From Frankia sp. QA3 (lineage in GTDB: Bacteria > Actinomycetota > Actinomycetes > Frankiales > Frankiaceae): a stretch of 50,739 nucleotides of DNA. This document shows, piece after piece, positions 8,499-17,848 of this stretch. The notes beneath the pieces are model-generated. The model made no database searches and was not told where the DNA came from. It was given only the letters and a program-made list of their open reading frames with translations. Each line of letters starts with the position of its first letter. Positions within the stretch are counted from its first letter, which is position 1. The stretch is taken from contig NZ_CM001489.1 of assembly GCF_000262465.1 (NCBI RefSeq), forward strand, positions 6,105,157 to 6,155,895, read 5' to 3'. The translations under genes were made by a program, and so were the position numbers.

Positions 8499-11266
8499 TG
8501 ACGCAGACCGGTGGACCGCCCGGCGGGGCCGTGCGCTCGGCGTCCGGCTTGGGCGGGGGGCACGTCGTCGAGGTTGACCGTCCCGCCCACCGGGAGGAGC
8601 CGGTGCGGACTCGCCTGGCGGCGCTGGTGGTGGTGGCGGGACTCGCGTTCGTCGGTGGGTCCGGGTTCCGCCGGGTCTTCACCGCTCACGATCTACAGGT
8701 GATCATCCCTGTCGCCGCAGTCGTGCCCGTGATCCTCACCGCGGTGCTGGGTCTGCGACGCCGGCCGGTGCCACTCGCCGGGACGGTCGCTACCTGGGCC
8801 GGGGGGTTCGTGGTCTGGGCCGCTTGCACGGTCGCGGCCAGCGCGGGCGGGTTCTGGGCGCGGCTGTCTCTGGTCCGTGCGGGCGTCCTCAGCGGATGGG
8901 CGCGCCTGCTGGACGCAGCCGTTCCGGCGCCGCCCGACGGGGCTCTCCTGCTCGTACCCGCGGCACTGACCTGGCTGGCCGCCGCCGTCGGCGCGGAGCT
9001 CGTCATCCGCACCAGGGTCCGGCTCCTGCCCGCGTTGCCCGCTGCCCTCGTCCTGGCTGCCGCGGTCGCCTACGCGGCCCCCGTGCCGGGATCCGACGCG
9101 CCGCTCGCCGCCGCGTTCGCCGCGCTGGCCGCCGTCCTCGTCCGGGTCCGCGGGAGCGGCCGGTCCCGCGCACCCGAAGGGCCCGCAGCCGCCTCCCCCG
9201 GCCCCGCCAGGCTGGGCGGCGGCACGGGTGGGCCCCCAGCGTCCCCCCGATCCGGGCCAGGTCTGCTGCCCGTGGCAAGCCCGCGAGGCCTGGCGGCGCT
9301 CCGCCTCGCGGCGCGGTCGACCGTAGCCGTAGCCGTCGTCGTTGGCGCCGGTCTGGCGCTGGCGAGTGGTCCGATCGGGCCGGATGGGCGACCGCCCGTC
9401 GACCCGCGCGACCATCGCACGATCGCGCCGGTACCGCTCGCCGCTCTCAACCCCCTGAGCCGCCTCGCCGGCTGGACCGCCCATCCCGACCAGGTCCTGT
9501 TCCGGGTGGGACTGACCCCGCAGCCGTCGGGGCCGGTCGCGCTGCGGCTCGCCGTCCTCGACTCCTACGACGGCGCCACCTGGTCCACCAGCGGCCGTTA
9601 CCTGCCCGCGGGACGGGCGATCATCGGTAGTCCCGGCGCCGGAGGGCAGGCCGGACGCGCCGCGGACCGGGGCGGCGATCACCCGTCCACGCCGGTCACC
9701 CAGGACCTGACCATCGCCGACCTCGGCGGAGATCTCGTACCCGCCCTCGCGCGGCTCGGCCAGTTCACCATGGTCCCCGCTGCCGGCGCGGTGTCGACCT
9801 CGGCGTCCGCATCGCCGACACCGCCCGCGTCGACTACCGCTCGGACGCCGCATTCCACCGGCCGGGCTGGATCCACGGCGGCTCCCGAGGCACCGGCGGG
9901 CCGGTTCGCGGCCGATCCTGACGACGGCACACTCGTGCGAACCGCGCCGCTGCACCCCGGCAACCGGCTGCGCCTTGTCTCCACCCCGCCGGCCGCCATG
10001 ACCGCCGACAGACTGCTCGCCCTCACCGTCTCCGCGACGCCGGACAACGCCCCCTCTCTCGCGGTGCCCGACGGGGTCCCCCCGGTGCTGCGGGAACTGG
10101 CCTCGGTCGCCACCGACGGCGGCGCGACGCCGTACCAGCGAGCCGCCCTACTGCGCCAGTACCTGATGGCGACCTTCATCTTCGATCCCACCGTGCCCGC
10201 CGGGCATTCGCTCGCCCACATCGACCACTTCCTCGGTCAGACCCGACGCGGCACCTCCGAGCAGTTCGCGACGACGTTCGTCCTCGCGGCGAGGCTGCTG
10301 GGCCTGCCCGCCCGCCTCGTTGTCGGCTTCACCGCCGCCGATCCGCATGGCGTGACCCGCACGATCCGTGGCGCCGACGCCCTGGCCTGGGCGGAGGTCA
10401 ACTTCGACGGCGCCGGATGGCTGCCCTTCTTCCCCACCCCCCGAGCGGGGGACGCGCGCGGCGCGGCGGTGGCCGGGTCCACGCAGGGCGAGTCCTCCGC
10501 GCAGACCTCACTGGTGGAGGCGGTGCTGCGCACCACCGTCTCGGTACCGCCCGGTCGGGCGGACGTCACCCCGCCGGGGGACGCCCCGCCTAGTTCCAGT
10601 GACCGGCGATCGGGATCCCCCGGCTGGACGGAGGTCGTCCTCCGCACGATGGCGTCCGTCGCCGTCGCCGCCCTGCTCGGTTGTCTTCTCCTCGGCTGGC
10701 TGCTGCCGATCGCATGCCACCGGCGGATGCGAGGCGGCGGGAACGGCAGCAGGGCGCGGATCGTCGCCGCCTGGCAGCGGGTCATCGAGATGTTCGCCGA
10801 CTCCGACCGGGCGATGCCGCGGGCGGCCAGCCCGAGCGAGGTGGTGCTCCTCGCCGCGGGCCTGGTCGACGAGGCCGGACTCACCGCCCTGCGTGGGCTG
10901 GCCGACCTCGCCACCCTCGCCCTGTTCGACGACGGCACCACCGGCCGGTGGGATGAGGCGTCCGGCCGACGCGCCGCCGACGAGGCGTGGCGACTGCTCG
11001 ACGGCCTCGAACGGGCGGTCCGTCGCTCCGTTCCACGCCATCGCCGGCTCGGTCGGCGGATCTCGCCGCGCACGGTCCGCACCGAGCTGCGCAGGCTGCG
11101 CCGGACGGCGCCGGCTCCCCGCCGTGCCGCCCACCGACCGGCGGGGCCAGGTGAACCCGTTGCCCCGTCCCCCGCGGCCGAGCATCACCGCCGGACCCTC
11201 GCGTCGGGCTCCGGTCCGCGCTCGCCGGGGACCGAACGGGCCACGGCCGGCAGGGACTACAGGTAG
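8498..11266 (+). CDS. TgpA-like membrane transglutaminase-fold protein, catalytic triad lost
   Basis: 922 aa from the ATG at 8498, which overlaps the DUF58 stop by one base; an earlier in-frame ATG at 8465 is less likely. Five or six hydrophobic segments lie in residues 30-200, a periplasmic region carries the transglutaminase-like core (about 560-660), and a last membrane segment at about 720-740 precedes a cytoplasmic tail with a DUF4129-like helical region. In the core the usual GxCEQFA is GTSEQFA (Ser587), the usual DAHAW is DALAW (Leu629), and the usual PFDPTP is PFFPTP (Phe645), so Cys, His and Asp are all replaced. The protein is predicted to be a non-catalytic scaffold in the MoxR-DUF58 system. 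Confidence 0.9.
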   Translation: MTQTGGPPGGAVRSASGLGGGHVVEVDRPAHREEPVRTRLAALVVVAGLAFVGGSGFRRVFTAHDLQVIIPVAAVVPVILTAVLGLRRRPVPLAGTVATWAGGFVVWAACTVAASAGGFWARLSLVRAGVLSGWARLLDAAVPAPPDGALLLVPAALTWLAAAVGAELVIRTRVRLLPALPAALVLAAAVAYAAPVPGSDAPLAAAFAALAAVLVRVRGSGRSRAPEGPAAASPGPARLGGGTGGPPASPRSGPGLLPVASPRGLAALRLAARSTVAVAVVVGAGLALASGPIGPDGRPPVDPRDHRTIAPVPLAALNPLSRLAGWTAHPDQVLFRVGLTPQPSGPVALRLAVLDSYDGATWSTSGRYLPAGRAIIGSPGAGGQAGRAADRGGDHPSTPVTQDLTIADLGGDLVPALARLGQFTMVPAAGAVSTSASASPTPPASTTARTPHSTGRAGSTAAPEAPAGRFAADPDDGTLVRTAPLHPGNRLRLVSTPPAAMTADRLLALTVSATPDNAPSLAVPDGVPPVLRELASVATDGGATPYQRAALLRQYLMATFIFDPTVPAGHSLAHIDHFLGQTRRGTSEQFATTFVLAARLLGLPARLVVGFTAADPHGVTRTIRGADALAWAEVNFDGAGWLPFFPTPRAGDARGAAVAGSTQGESSAQTSLVEAVLRTTVSVPPGRADVTPPGDAPPSSSDRRSGSPGWTEVVLRTMASVAVAALLGCLLLGWLLPIACHRRMRGGGNGSRARIVAAWQRVIEMFADSDRAMPRAASPSEVVLLAAGLVDEAGLTALRGLADLATLALFDDGTTGRWDEASGRRAADEAWRLLDGLERAVRRSVPRHRRLGRRISPRTVRTELRRLRRTAPAPRRAAHRPAGPGEPVAPSPAAEHHRRTLASGSGPRSPGTERATAGRDYR

Positions 11267-11334
11267 CCCGAGCAGGTCGGTACCCCCGGAACGGGCGCGT
11301 TGCCCCGCCGCCGCTCACCGCCGTGGCCGGCAGA

Positions 11335-11943
11335 TCACCCAGACGCCGACGCCTTCTTCATGTATCCCGAGTCGTCCAGCTCGGCCTCGGTACCGGCGGC
11401 CACGTTGGCGTAGACCGGGGAATCCGCAGAGGTGGCGCAGTCGTGGCGCGTCCGCCAGACTCGCCCTCGGTAATCGGTGATCGAGACCGCTCGGGCGGTG
11501 CACGATGCGCCCGAGCCGAGGCCGGGCCCCTGCGGCACCGGGACGACCGGATGCGGCCCGGAGCCAGCCGCGGCGGGTGGCGGTGCCGGGCCAACCGCAG
11601 CGCTGGCAGCGCCGCCTGCCGGGCCGATCTGCGGGCTCGCGATCGGGCCGGCCGGATCGTCGGCGCTCGGCATCGACGGCCCCCGGGTCAGGAGGACCGC
11701 CAGCACCACGCCGCCTGCGGCGAGGACCGCTGCCGGCGCGGCGAGCAGTGCCCGGCGCCGCCGTGCCGACCGTGGACCGGGAACCGCCGTCGGCGCGGCG
11801 GTTCCCGGAGATCCCCGCGCTGGAGATCGCCCGGTGGGCCGGGCCGCCGGCAGGCGGCTGGGAGGGCTCCGCATGGTCCTCCGGCGGCGAGCCGCGTCGC
11901 CCGCCGAGTGCTGGAACCGGCCCGCCCGCGGGCGTCGCCTCAC
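11335..11943 (-). CDS. Single-pass membrane protein, probable extracytoplasmic part of the upstream kinase
   Basis: 202 aa if read from the GTG at 11943, which overlaps the preceding kinase stop by 4 nt (GTGA). An Arg/Pro-rich linker is followed by one strong membrane helix (LLAAPAAVLAAGGVVLAVLL, about 70-90), a Pro/Ala-rich stretch and a small domain with two cysteines (ASCTARA, RHDCATS). This is the layout of the C-terminal half of actinobacterial PknB-type kinases. It is in the same frame as the kinase N-terminal half, so a second compensating frameshift could restore one full-length protein. Otherwise it is a translationally coupled separate gene. Confidence 0.6.
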   Translation of the reverse strand: MRRRPRAGRFQHSAGDAARRRRTMRSPPSRLPAARPTGRSPARGSPGTAAPTAVPGPRSARRRRALLAAPAAVLAAGGVVLAVLLTRGPSMPSADDPAGPIASPQIGPAGGAASAAVGPAPPPAAAGSGPHPVVPVPQGPGLGSGASCTARAVSITDYRGRVWRTRHDCATSADSPVYANVAAGTEAELDDSGYMKKASASG

Positions 11944-12804
11944 CGGATGTGGTTGCCCCGGCCAGCCCGGTCTCGATGCGACGGCACCCGGACGGGCGGG
12001 GCCGCCAGCCGGGTCAGCGCGTTCGCGACCTCACGGGCGGAGCCGGGCCGCTGGTCCGGCCGGACCATGAGGGTCCAGGCCAGCAGATCGCGCAGCGCGG
12101 CTGGCACATCGTCCCGGGTCACCGGTGCGATGTCGCCGTCAAGAACGCGCTGCAGTATCTGGGTTGGAACCCGTCCGGGAAACGGCGGAGTTCCGTTGAC
12201 GAGGGTGAACAGGGCCGCACCGAGGGCGAAGATGTCGGCCGGCACCTCCGGATTTTTGCCGAGCAGGACCTCGGGGGGCGGCGTAGCTGGGGGTGAAAGC
12301 GGTGGAGATGGTTGCTGCTGCCATCCCCTCGGTGATACTGGCGATACCGAAATCGGTCAGAACCGGATCGCCCGGCCGGTGGAGAAGGATGTTCGTCGGT
12401 TTCAGATCCCGGTGCAGGATGCCGTGGCCATGCGCCGCGGCGAGGGCGTCGGCGACCGGTATGCACAGGGCGACCGCCTCCGCGACCGGAAGCGGGCCGC
12501 CGCTCCTCGACAGGTCCGCGAGTGACCCGTCGGAGAAGTACTCCATGGTGAGGTATGGCCGACGATCCCGGGTGGTGCCGGCGTCGAAGACCGTGATGAT
12601 GTAGGGATGGCCGGTGGGTCGCCCGGTGGCCCTGCACTCCCGCACGAACCGGCGTTCGGCAGCGGGATCGCTCAGGTCGGAATGCAGCACTTTGATCGCC
12701 ACGCGGCGGTCGAAGATCTCCTGTTCCGTGAGATAGACCGTGCTGAATCCGCCGTATCCGAGGGTCGTGAACGAGTGGTAGCCCTCGATCAACACCGGTT
12801 CCAC
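11940..12804 (-). pseudogene. Ser/Thr protein kinase catalytic domain, frameshifted in a G6 run
   Basis: Hanks-type kinase. The glycine loop is LGYGGFSTVYL, the ATP-binding lysine is in VAIKVL, the catalytic loop is HRDLKPTNILL and the metal loop is DFGIA. After SYAAP the frame is lost at the six-G run 12273-12278. With one base fewer, the text continues as PEVLLGKNPEVPADIFALG through the rest of the C-lobe to a TGA at 11940-11942. The GTG at 12804 lies a few residues before the kinase domain; a GTG at 12912 is an alternative. The break may be a sequencing error in a homopolymer or a genuine inactivation. The locus is convergent with the transglutaminase gene. Confidence 0.75.
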
Positions 12805-13167
12805 GTGATTACCCGCATCCGTCGGCGTTCCTGGCCCGCCCTGCTCTCTCTCCCGGCCCGTCACCGCGGCAGCGACCGCGGCTTCCCCGTCCGATCGGCT
12901 ACGGACGATCACGCTACACGGACTGTCCGCGCCTATTTCGTCGGCATCCGTGCCTAGGCGCGTGGGTCCGGCTGGGGCGGTTCCGGCTCGTCGCGGGCGG
13001 GTAGTCCCAGACGGGCGGCTTGCGGGAGTGAGCCGTGCGGGAACCGGACCCGGGCGGGCGCCGTGCACCGCCGCGTGCGTGCCGGCCCGCCGCCCGGGCA
13101 GGTGTACGGCCGCGACCATGGCCGATCGGGCCATGCTGATCGCAGCCGGCGACAGGAGGAGGCAGCC
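12805..13167. other. Intergenic region between divergent kinase and small-protein genes
   Basis: The kinase frame stays open on the minus strand to about 13629 with GTG alternatives (for example 12912), but the translated text there is low-complexity and looks non-genic. An exact CCGATCGG palindrome lies at 12891-12898. No clear promoter or terminator was seen. Confidence 0.4.
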
Positions 13168-13350
13168 ATGGCTCAGGCGATGAAGGGACGCACGAGGCCC
13201 GCCGGCGCGGGCACCTCCAATGACGAGATGGCCAGGCAGGTGGCGAGCCAGACCTCGTCGGACCGGATGGCCGAGGAGATCTTCCGCCGGGAGAAGGACG
13301 GCGCGCTGACGGACACCGAGGCAGCCAAGAGTGAGACGTTGCAGCACTGA
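13168..13350 (+). CDS. Small hydrophilic protein of unknown function (60 aa)
   Basis: The ATG at 13168 follows a strong AGGAGG ribosome site, the best in this part of the window. The protein is charged and helix-prone: MKGRTRPAG, then NDEMARQVASQTSSDRMAEEIFRREKDG, ending in KSETLQH. It has no cysteine, no membrane segment and no motif I can name. The strong ribosome site and distinct composition support a real gene. The function is unknown. Confidence 0.6.
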   Translation: MAQAMKGRTRPAGAGTSNDEMARQVASQTSSDRMAEEIFRREKDGALTDTEAAKSETLQH

Positions 13351-13415
13351 GTCGCCACCGAGCCTGAGTCGCCACCGAGCCTGAGTCGCCACCGGGCCCG
13401 CGTCGCCACCGGGCC
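13348..13415. repeat. 17-bp tandem repeat, four copies
   Basis: Units start at 13348, 13365, 13382 and 13399. The first two are identical (TGAGTCGCCACCGAGCC), the third differs at one base and the fourth at a few. The first unit begins with the stop codon of the 60-aa gene. Confidence 0.9.
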
Positions 13416-13488
13416 CGGGACGAGCGTCACGGTCGGTGTCGGGCCCGATTTCCGTGCGGAGCGTCGGCGGTTCCCGTATGGATGAGCG

Positions 13489-14247
13489 ATGCAGGAAGAC
13501 ACCGCCGAAGCGGGCCGGCCCTTCACCGACAACGGCACTCCCGAACCGGTCTGGCGGACCTGGAACCCGGGGTGGTCGGAGCTGGACCTCACCGCTGCGC
13601 CGCCAAGCGTGGTCGTCGTGGCCCCCCATCCGGACGATGAGGTTCTCGGCGTCGGCGGGCTACTGGTCCGCCTGCACGCGCTCGGCGTCGCGATCACCGT
13701 CGTCGCGGTCACAGATGGTGACGCATCTCATCCCGGGTCGCCGACGCTCTCCCCGGCCGAGCTGGCCCGGCGGCGGATCGCCGAGCAGCATGCCGCGCTG
13801 ATCGAGCTGGGGTTGGCGCAGGTGCCGGTGCATCGGATCGGGCTGGGGGACGGGCGGGTCGCCGGGCATGAGTCGGCGCTCGCCGACCAGGTGGAGCCGC
13901 TGCTCACCCCCGACTGTTGGGTACTGACCACGTACACCGGGGACCGCCATCCGGACCATGAGGCCACGGGGCGCGCGGCGGTGCTGGCGGCGGGTCGGGC
14001 CGGCGCACGGCTTCTCGAGTACCCCGTCTGGACCTGGCACTGGGCGGTCCCGGACGACCCCAGGGTGCCGTGGGCGAGGGCCCGGACGGTGCCCCTGCCC
14101 GTCCCGGTGCAGGAGGCCAAGCGGCGAGCGGTCGACTGCTACCACACCCAGATCGCCCCACTATCCGACGACCCGGCAGACTCGACGGTCCTCGGAGCGC
14201 AGGTGCTGGCCCGGCTGCTGCGCCCCTACGAGACGCTTTTCGTCTAG
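13489..14247 (+). CDS. PIG-L/LmbE family zinc deacetylase
   Basis: 252 aa. The zinc-binding motif VAPHPDDEVLGVGG lies at about residues 44-57, and the third ligand region is TYTGDRHPDHEATG at about 145-158. Members remove acetyl from N-acetylglucosaminyl groups, as in mycothiol biosynthesis (MshB, Mca) and glycopeptide maturation. The length fits the family. No mycothiol genes are adjacent, so the substrate is not identified. The ATG at 13489 was chosen; an out-of-frame ATG at 13482 is just upstream. Confidence 0.9.
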   Translation: MQEDTAEAGRPFTDNGTPEPVWRTWNPGWSELDLTAAPPSVVVVAPHPDDEVLGVGGLLVRLHALGVAITVVAVTDGDASHPGSPTLSPAELARRRIAEQHAALIELGLAQVPVHRIGLGDGRVAGHESALADQVEPLLTPDCWVLTTYTGDRHPDHEATGRAAVLAAGRAGARLLEYPVWTWHWAVPDDPRVPWARARTVPLPVPVQEAKRRAVDCYHTQIAPLSDDPADSTVLGAQVLARLLRPYETLFV

Positions 14248-14273
14248 AGCATTTCGTCTCAGTGGATGTCGTT

Positions 14274-14321
14274 CAGGGCAGGCCCCGATCGGACGATCAG
14301 GGCAGGCCCCGATCGGACGAT
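14274..14321. repeat. 24-bp perfect tandem duplication
   Basis: Positions 14274-14297 and 14298-14321 are identical. Each copy carries the CCGATCGG palindrome. It lies between the deacetylase stop and the glycine riboswitch, near where the gcvP promoter should be. Confidence 0.9.
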
Positions 14322-14389
14322 AGTTGGCCAGGGATCGCGATCGCGGTTAGTCTGCGGGGCAACGAACTGCATACTGCTGCCGCTCACAC

Positions 14390-14610
14390 CCGTGCGGGAG
14401 AGTCCCGGCCGCGACCTGCCGGGACGCCGAAGGAGCAAGCTCTCCCCATAAACTCTCAGGCCCCCAACCGCCGGGTCAGGCAACTCTGGAAAGTGGACAT
14501 CCCGGTGTCCCGCCGACGGTGAAAGCCGCGGCCGTCGTCCGCGGGTCCTCGGCTCGGACCCATGGCGGCGGCGCCCGGTGAAGCTCTCAGGCCAATGACA
14601 GAGGGGGAGG
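14390..14610 (+). promoter_or_regulatory. Tandem glycine riboswitch
   Basis: Two glycine-aptamer cores are visible. The first has GGGAGAGTCC, GCCGAAGGAGCAA (14428-14440) and CTCTCAGG (14453-14460), closing with CAACTCTGGAAAGTG. The second has GACGGTGAAAGCCG, CTCTCAGG (14584-14591) and ATGACAGAGGGGGA. Order and spacing match the known cooperative tandem glycine riboswitch, which turns on glycine cleavage genes when glycine is abundant. It ends about 55 nt before gcvP. The expression platform was not resolved; boundaries are approximate. Confidence 0.92.
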
Positions 14611-14665
14611 CCCGCCGCGGCGTCGGCTCCGTAGTCGTCGTCGCCCGACCTCCGGAGCGCTCATC

Positions 14666-17600
14666 ATGCATGACGGCACCGATCACGACGACGCCTCCGT
14701 ACCAGCCGCCGCCACCTCCAGCCACAACACCGCTCCGATCGGTGAACCCCTGGTAGTCGGCGCCGCGACCGCCCTCGCCGTGCCCCGGGCCGCCTCCGCC
14801 TCTGGCCCTGGCACCACGGCGACCGCGGCCAGCACCACGGCCGCGACCCCGCCCACCCAGCCGGCCGCCCCGGCCAGGACCGCGGGGGGTGATGCCGGCC
14901 CACCGCTGCCGGCCACGTCGTACCCCCAGTTCGCCGATCGCCACATCGGCCCGGACACCGACGCCCAGCGGGCCATGCTCGACGCCCTCGGGGTGGAGTC
15001 GCTGCGGGCTCTGACCGACGCCGCCGTCCCGGCCGTCATCCACGACCGCACCCTCGAGCTGCCCGCGGCGCTCGACGAGACGGCGGTCCTGGCGGCGCTG
15101 CGCACGCTGGGGCGCGACAACCGTCCGGTGCCGTCGATGATCGGCCTGGGGTTCCACCCGGCGGTGATGCCGGGCGTCATCCAGCGCAATGTTCTGGAGA
15201 ACCCCGCCTGGTACACCGCCTACACGCCGTACCAGCCCGAAATCTCCCAGGGTCGGCTGGAGGCGCTGCTCAACTTCCAGACGGTGATCACCGATCTGAC
15301 GGGTCTGGCGGTGGCCGGAGCGTCCCTGCTCGACGAGCCGACCGCCGCGGCCGAGGCGATGCAGATCGCGCTGCGCACGGCGAAGGGGTCCCGCGCGACG
15401 TTCCTCATCGACGCCGACACGCTCCCGCAGACGATCGCGGTCGTGGCGACCAGGGCGGAGGCGCTGGGCGTGACCGTCCACGTCGCCGACCTCTCCCGGG
15501 GTCTGGCGGCGGGCGATCTCGCGGCGCCGGACGCCGGGGTGCCCGCGGAGGTGCTGGATGCGGCGTTCGGGCTGCTGCTGTCCTACCCGGGGCCGGGCGG
15601 GGCGCTGCGCGACCCGCGGCCGGTGATCGCCGAGGCGCGCCGGCGGGGGATCGTCGTCACGGTCGCGGCCGATCCGCTGGCGCTGACGTTGCTGCGCTCG
15701 CCCGGCGAGCTCGGCGCCGACATCGCCGTCGGCAGCACCCAGCGGTTCGGGCTGCCGCTGTCGTTCGGGGGGCCGCACGCCGGCTACCTCGCGGTCCGCA
15801 AGGGTCTGGAGCGTTCCCTGCCCGGACGGCTGGTCGGGGTGTCGGTCGACGCGGATGGCGCGCCCGCCTACCGGCTCACCCTGCAGACCCGCGAGCAGCA
15901 CATCCGCCGGGAGAAGGCGACGAGCAACATCTGCACCGCCCAGGTGCTGCCGGCCGTGCTCGCCTCGATGTACGCCGTCTACCACGGTCCGCAGGGGCTC
16001 GCCGGGATCGCGCGGCGCATCCACGGCCTCGCGGTCCGGCTCGCCGAGGGGCTGCGGGCCGGTGGGGTGCCCATCGGCGCCGACGCCTTCTTCGACACCG
16101 TCGTCGCGGCGGTGCCCGGCCGGGCCGCCGAGGTGGTGGCCGAGGCGCTGGCGCACGGCGTCAACGTGCGGCTCGTCGACGGCGACCACGTCGGGGTCTC
16201 CTGCAACGAGACGACCGCGGAGGCGGACCTGCGGGCTGTCTGGGCGGCGTTCGGGGTGCCCGCGGGCGTGACGGCCGCCGGGCCGGCGGCGGCAGGCCCG
16301 GCGCTGCCCCCCGAACTGGTGCGCACCGACTCCTACCTGGAGCACCCGGTCTTCCACGAGCACCGGTCCGAGACGGCGATGCTGCGCTATCTGCGCCGGC
16401 TGTCCGACCTCGATCTGGCCCTCGACCGCGGCATGATCCCGCTGGGGTCCTGCACGATGAAGCTGAACGCGACCACCGAGATGGCCGCCGTCACCTGGCC
16501 GGAGTTCGCCGACATCCACCCGTTCGCCCCCCTCGACCAGGCCGGCGGATACCTGACGATGATCCGCGATCTGGAGGACTGGCTGGCCCGGATCACCGGA
16601 TACGCGGGCGTTTCGGTGCAGCCGAACGCCGGCAGCCAGGGCGAGCTCGCCGGCCTGCTGGCGATTCGCGCCTATCACCGCGACAACGCGGCGCCCGGGG
16701 CCCCGGTCCGCGACGTCTGCCTCATTCCCTCCTCCGCGCACGGGACGAACGCGGCAAGCGCCGCCATGGCCGGAATGCGCGTCGTCGTGGTCGCCTGCGA
16801 CGATGACGGAAACGTTGATCTCGACGATCTGGCGCGCCTGGCGCGGGCGAACGCGGACGTTCTCGCCGCGCTGATGGTGACCTATCCGTCGACGCACGGC
16901 GTTTACGAGGAAGGCATCGGGCAGGCGTGCGCGATCGTGCACGAGGCCGGCGGGCTGGTCTACGTCGACGGTGCGAATCTCAACGCGCTCGTCGGGCTCG
17001 CGAAACCGGGCCAGTTCGGCGCCGACGTCAGCCATCTCAACCTGCACAAGACGTTCTGCATCCCGCACGGCGGCGGCGGGCCGGGGGTCGGCCCGGTCGC
17101 GGTCGGCGAGAAGCTGCTGCCTTACCTCCCGAACCACCCGCTGCGGGCCGAGGCCGGGCCGGCGAGCGGTGTCGGGCCCATCTCCGGGTCGCCGTGGGGC
17201 TCCGCCGGAATTCTCATGATTCCCTGGGCGTATATCCAGATGATGGGGGCGGACGGCCTGCGGCGGGCCACCTCGGTGGCCGTGCTGAACGCCAACTACA
17301 TCGCCCACCGGCTCCGTCCGCACTATCCGGTGCTCTACGCCGGGCGTGACGGACTGGTCGCGCACGAATGCATTCTCGACCTGCGGCCGCTGACGAAGCG
17401 GACCGGGGTCACCGTGGACGACGTGGCCAAGCGGCTCATCGACTACGGTTTTCACGCCCCGACCATGTCCTTCCCGGTGGCCGGGACCCTGATGGTGGAA
17501 CCGACCGAGAGTGAGGATCTGGCCGAGATCGACCGCTTCTGCGATGCCATGATCGCGATTCGCGCGGAGGCGGACAAGGTCGGCGACGGAACCTGGCCGC

Positions 17601-17848
17601 GCACGGACAACCCGCTGCGCAACTCCCCGCACACCGCCCAGATGGTCACCGCCGATGAATGGCCGCATCCCTATCCGCGGTCCGTCGCGGCCTATCCGGT
17701 CGCCTCGCTGCGGGCCGCGAAGTACTGGCCGCCGGTGCGCCGGATCGACGGTGCGTATGGCGATCGCAATCTGGTCTGCACCTGCCCGCCGGTCGAGTCC
17801 TTCGCCGCGCGGTCCGAGGACGGCCCGGTTCTCGTCGCCGCCGGCTGA
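14666..17848 (+). CDS. gcvP: Glycine dehydrogenase (decarboxylating), P-protein
   Basis: 1060 aa. The P-protein decarboxylates glycine with PLP and passes the aminomethyl group to lipoylated GcvH. The conserved start FADRHIGP occurs near residue 90, so the first 85 residues are an Ala/Thr-rich extension; a later start cannot be excluded. The PLP lysine is K795 in LNLHKTFCIPHGGGGPG. Other family blocks include MIPLGSCTMKLN, SVQPNAGSQGE and SAHGTNAASA. It is a fused single-chain P-protein. gcvT and gcvH are not in the window. The riboswitch upstream directly supports glycine-dependent control. Confidence 0.96.
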   Translation: MHDGTDHDDASVPAAATSSHNTAPIGEPLVVGAATALAVPRAASASGPGTTATAASTTAATPPTQPAAPARTAGGDAGPPLPATSYPQFADRHIGPDTDAQRAMLDALGVESLRALTDAAVPAVIHDRTLELPAALDETAVLAALRTLGRDNRPVPSMIGLGFHPAVMPGVIQRNVLENPAWYTAYTPYQPEISQGRLEALLNFQTVITDLTGLAVAGASLLDEPTAAAEAMQIALRTAKGSRATFLIDADTLPQTIAVVATRAEALGVTVHVADLSRGLAAGDLAAPDAGVPAEVLDAAFGLLLSYPGPGGALRDPRPVIAEARRRGIVVTVAADPLALTLLRSPGELGADIAVGSTQRFGLPLSFGGPHAGYLAVRKGLERSLPGRLVGVSVDADGAPAYRLTLQTREQHIRREKATSNICTAQVLPAVLASMYAVYHGPQGLAGIARRIHGLAVRLAEGLRAGGVPIGADAFFDTVVAAVPGRAAEVVAEALAHGVNVRLVDGDHVGVSCNETTAEADLRAVWAAFGVPAGVTAAGPAAAGPALPPELVRTDSYLEHPVFHEHRSETAMLRYLRRLSDLDLALDRGMIPLGSCTMKLNATTEMAAVTWPEFADIHPFAPLDQAGGYLTMIRDLEDWLARITGYAGVSVQPNAGSQGELAGLLAIRAYHRDNAAPGAPVRDVCLIPSSAHGTNAASAAMAGMRVVVVACDDDGNVDLDDLARLARANADVLAALMVTYPSTHGVYEEGIGQACAIVHEAGGLVYVDGANLNALVGLAKPGQFGADVSHLNLHKTFCIPHGGGGPGVGPVAVGEKLLPYLPNHPLRAEAGPASGVGPISGSPWGSAGILMIPWAYIQMMGADGLRRATSVAVLNANYIAHRLRPHYPVLYAGRDGLVAHECILDLRPLTKRTGVTVDDVAKRLIDYGFHAPTMSFPVAGTLMVEPTESEDLAEIDRFCDAMIAIRAEADKVGDGTWPRTDNPLRNSPHTAQMVTADEWPHPYPRSVAAYPVASLRAAKYWPPVRRIDGAYGDRNLVCTCPPVESFAARSEDGPVLVAAG

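Noticed and set aside
13348..13415. CRISPR-like or attachment-site repeat after the 60-aa gene
   Set aside because: Four contiguous 17-bp units without spacers, no integrase and no tRNA nearby.
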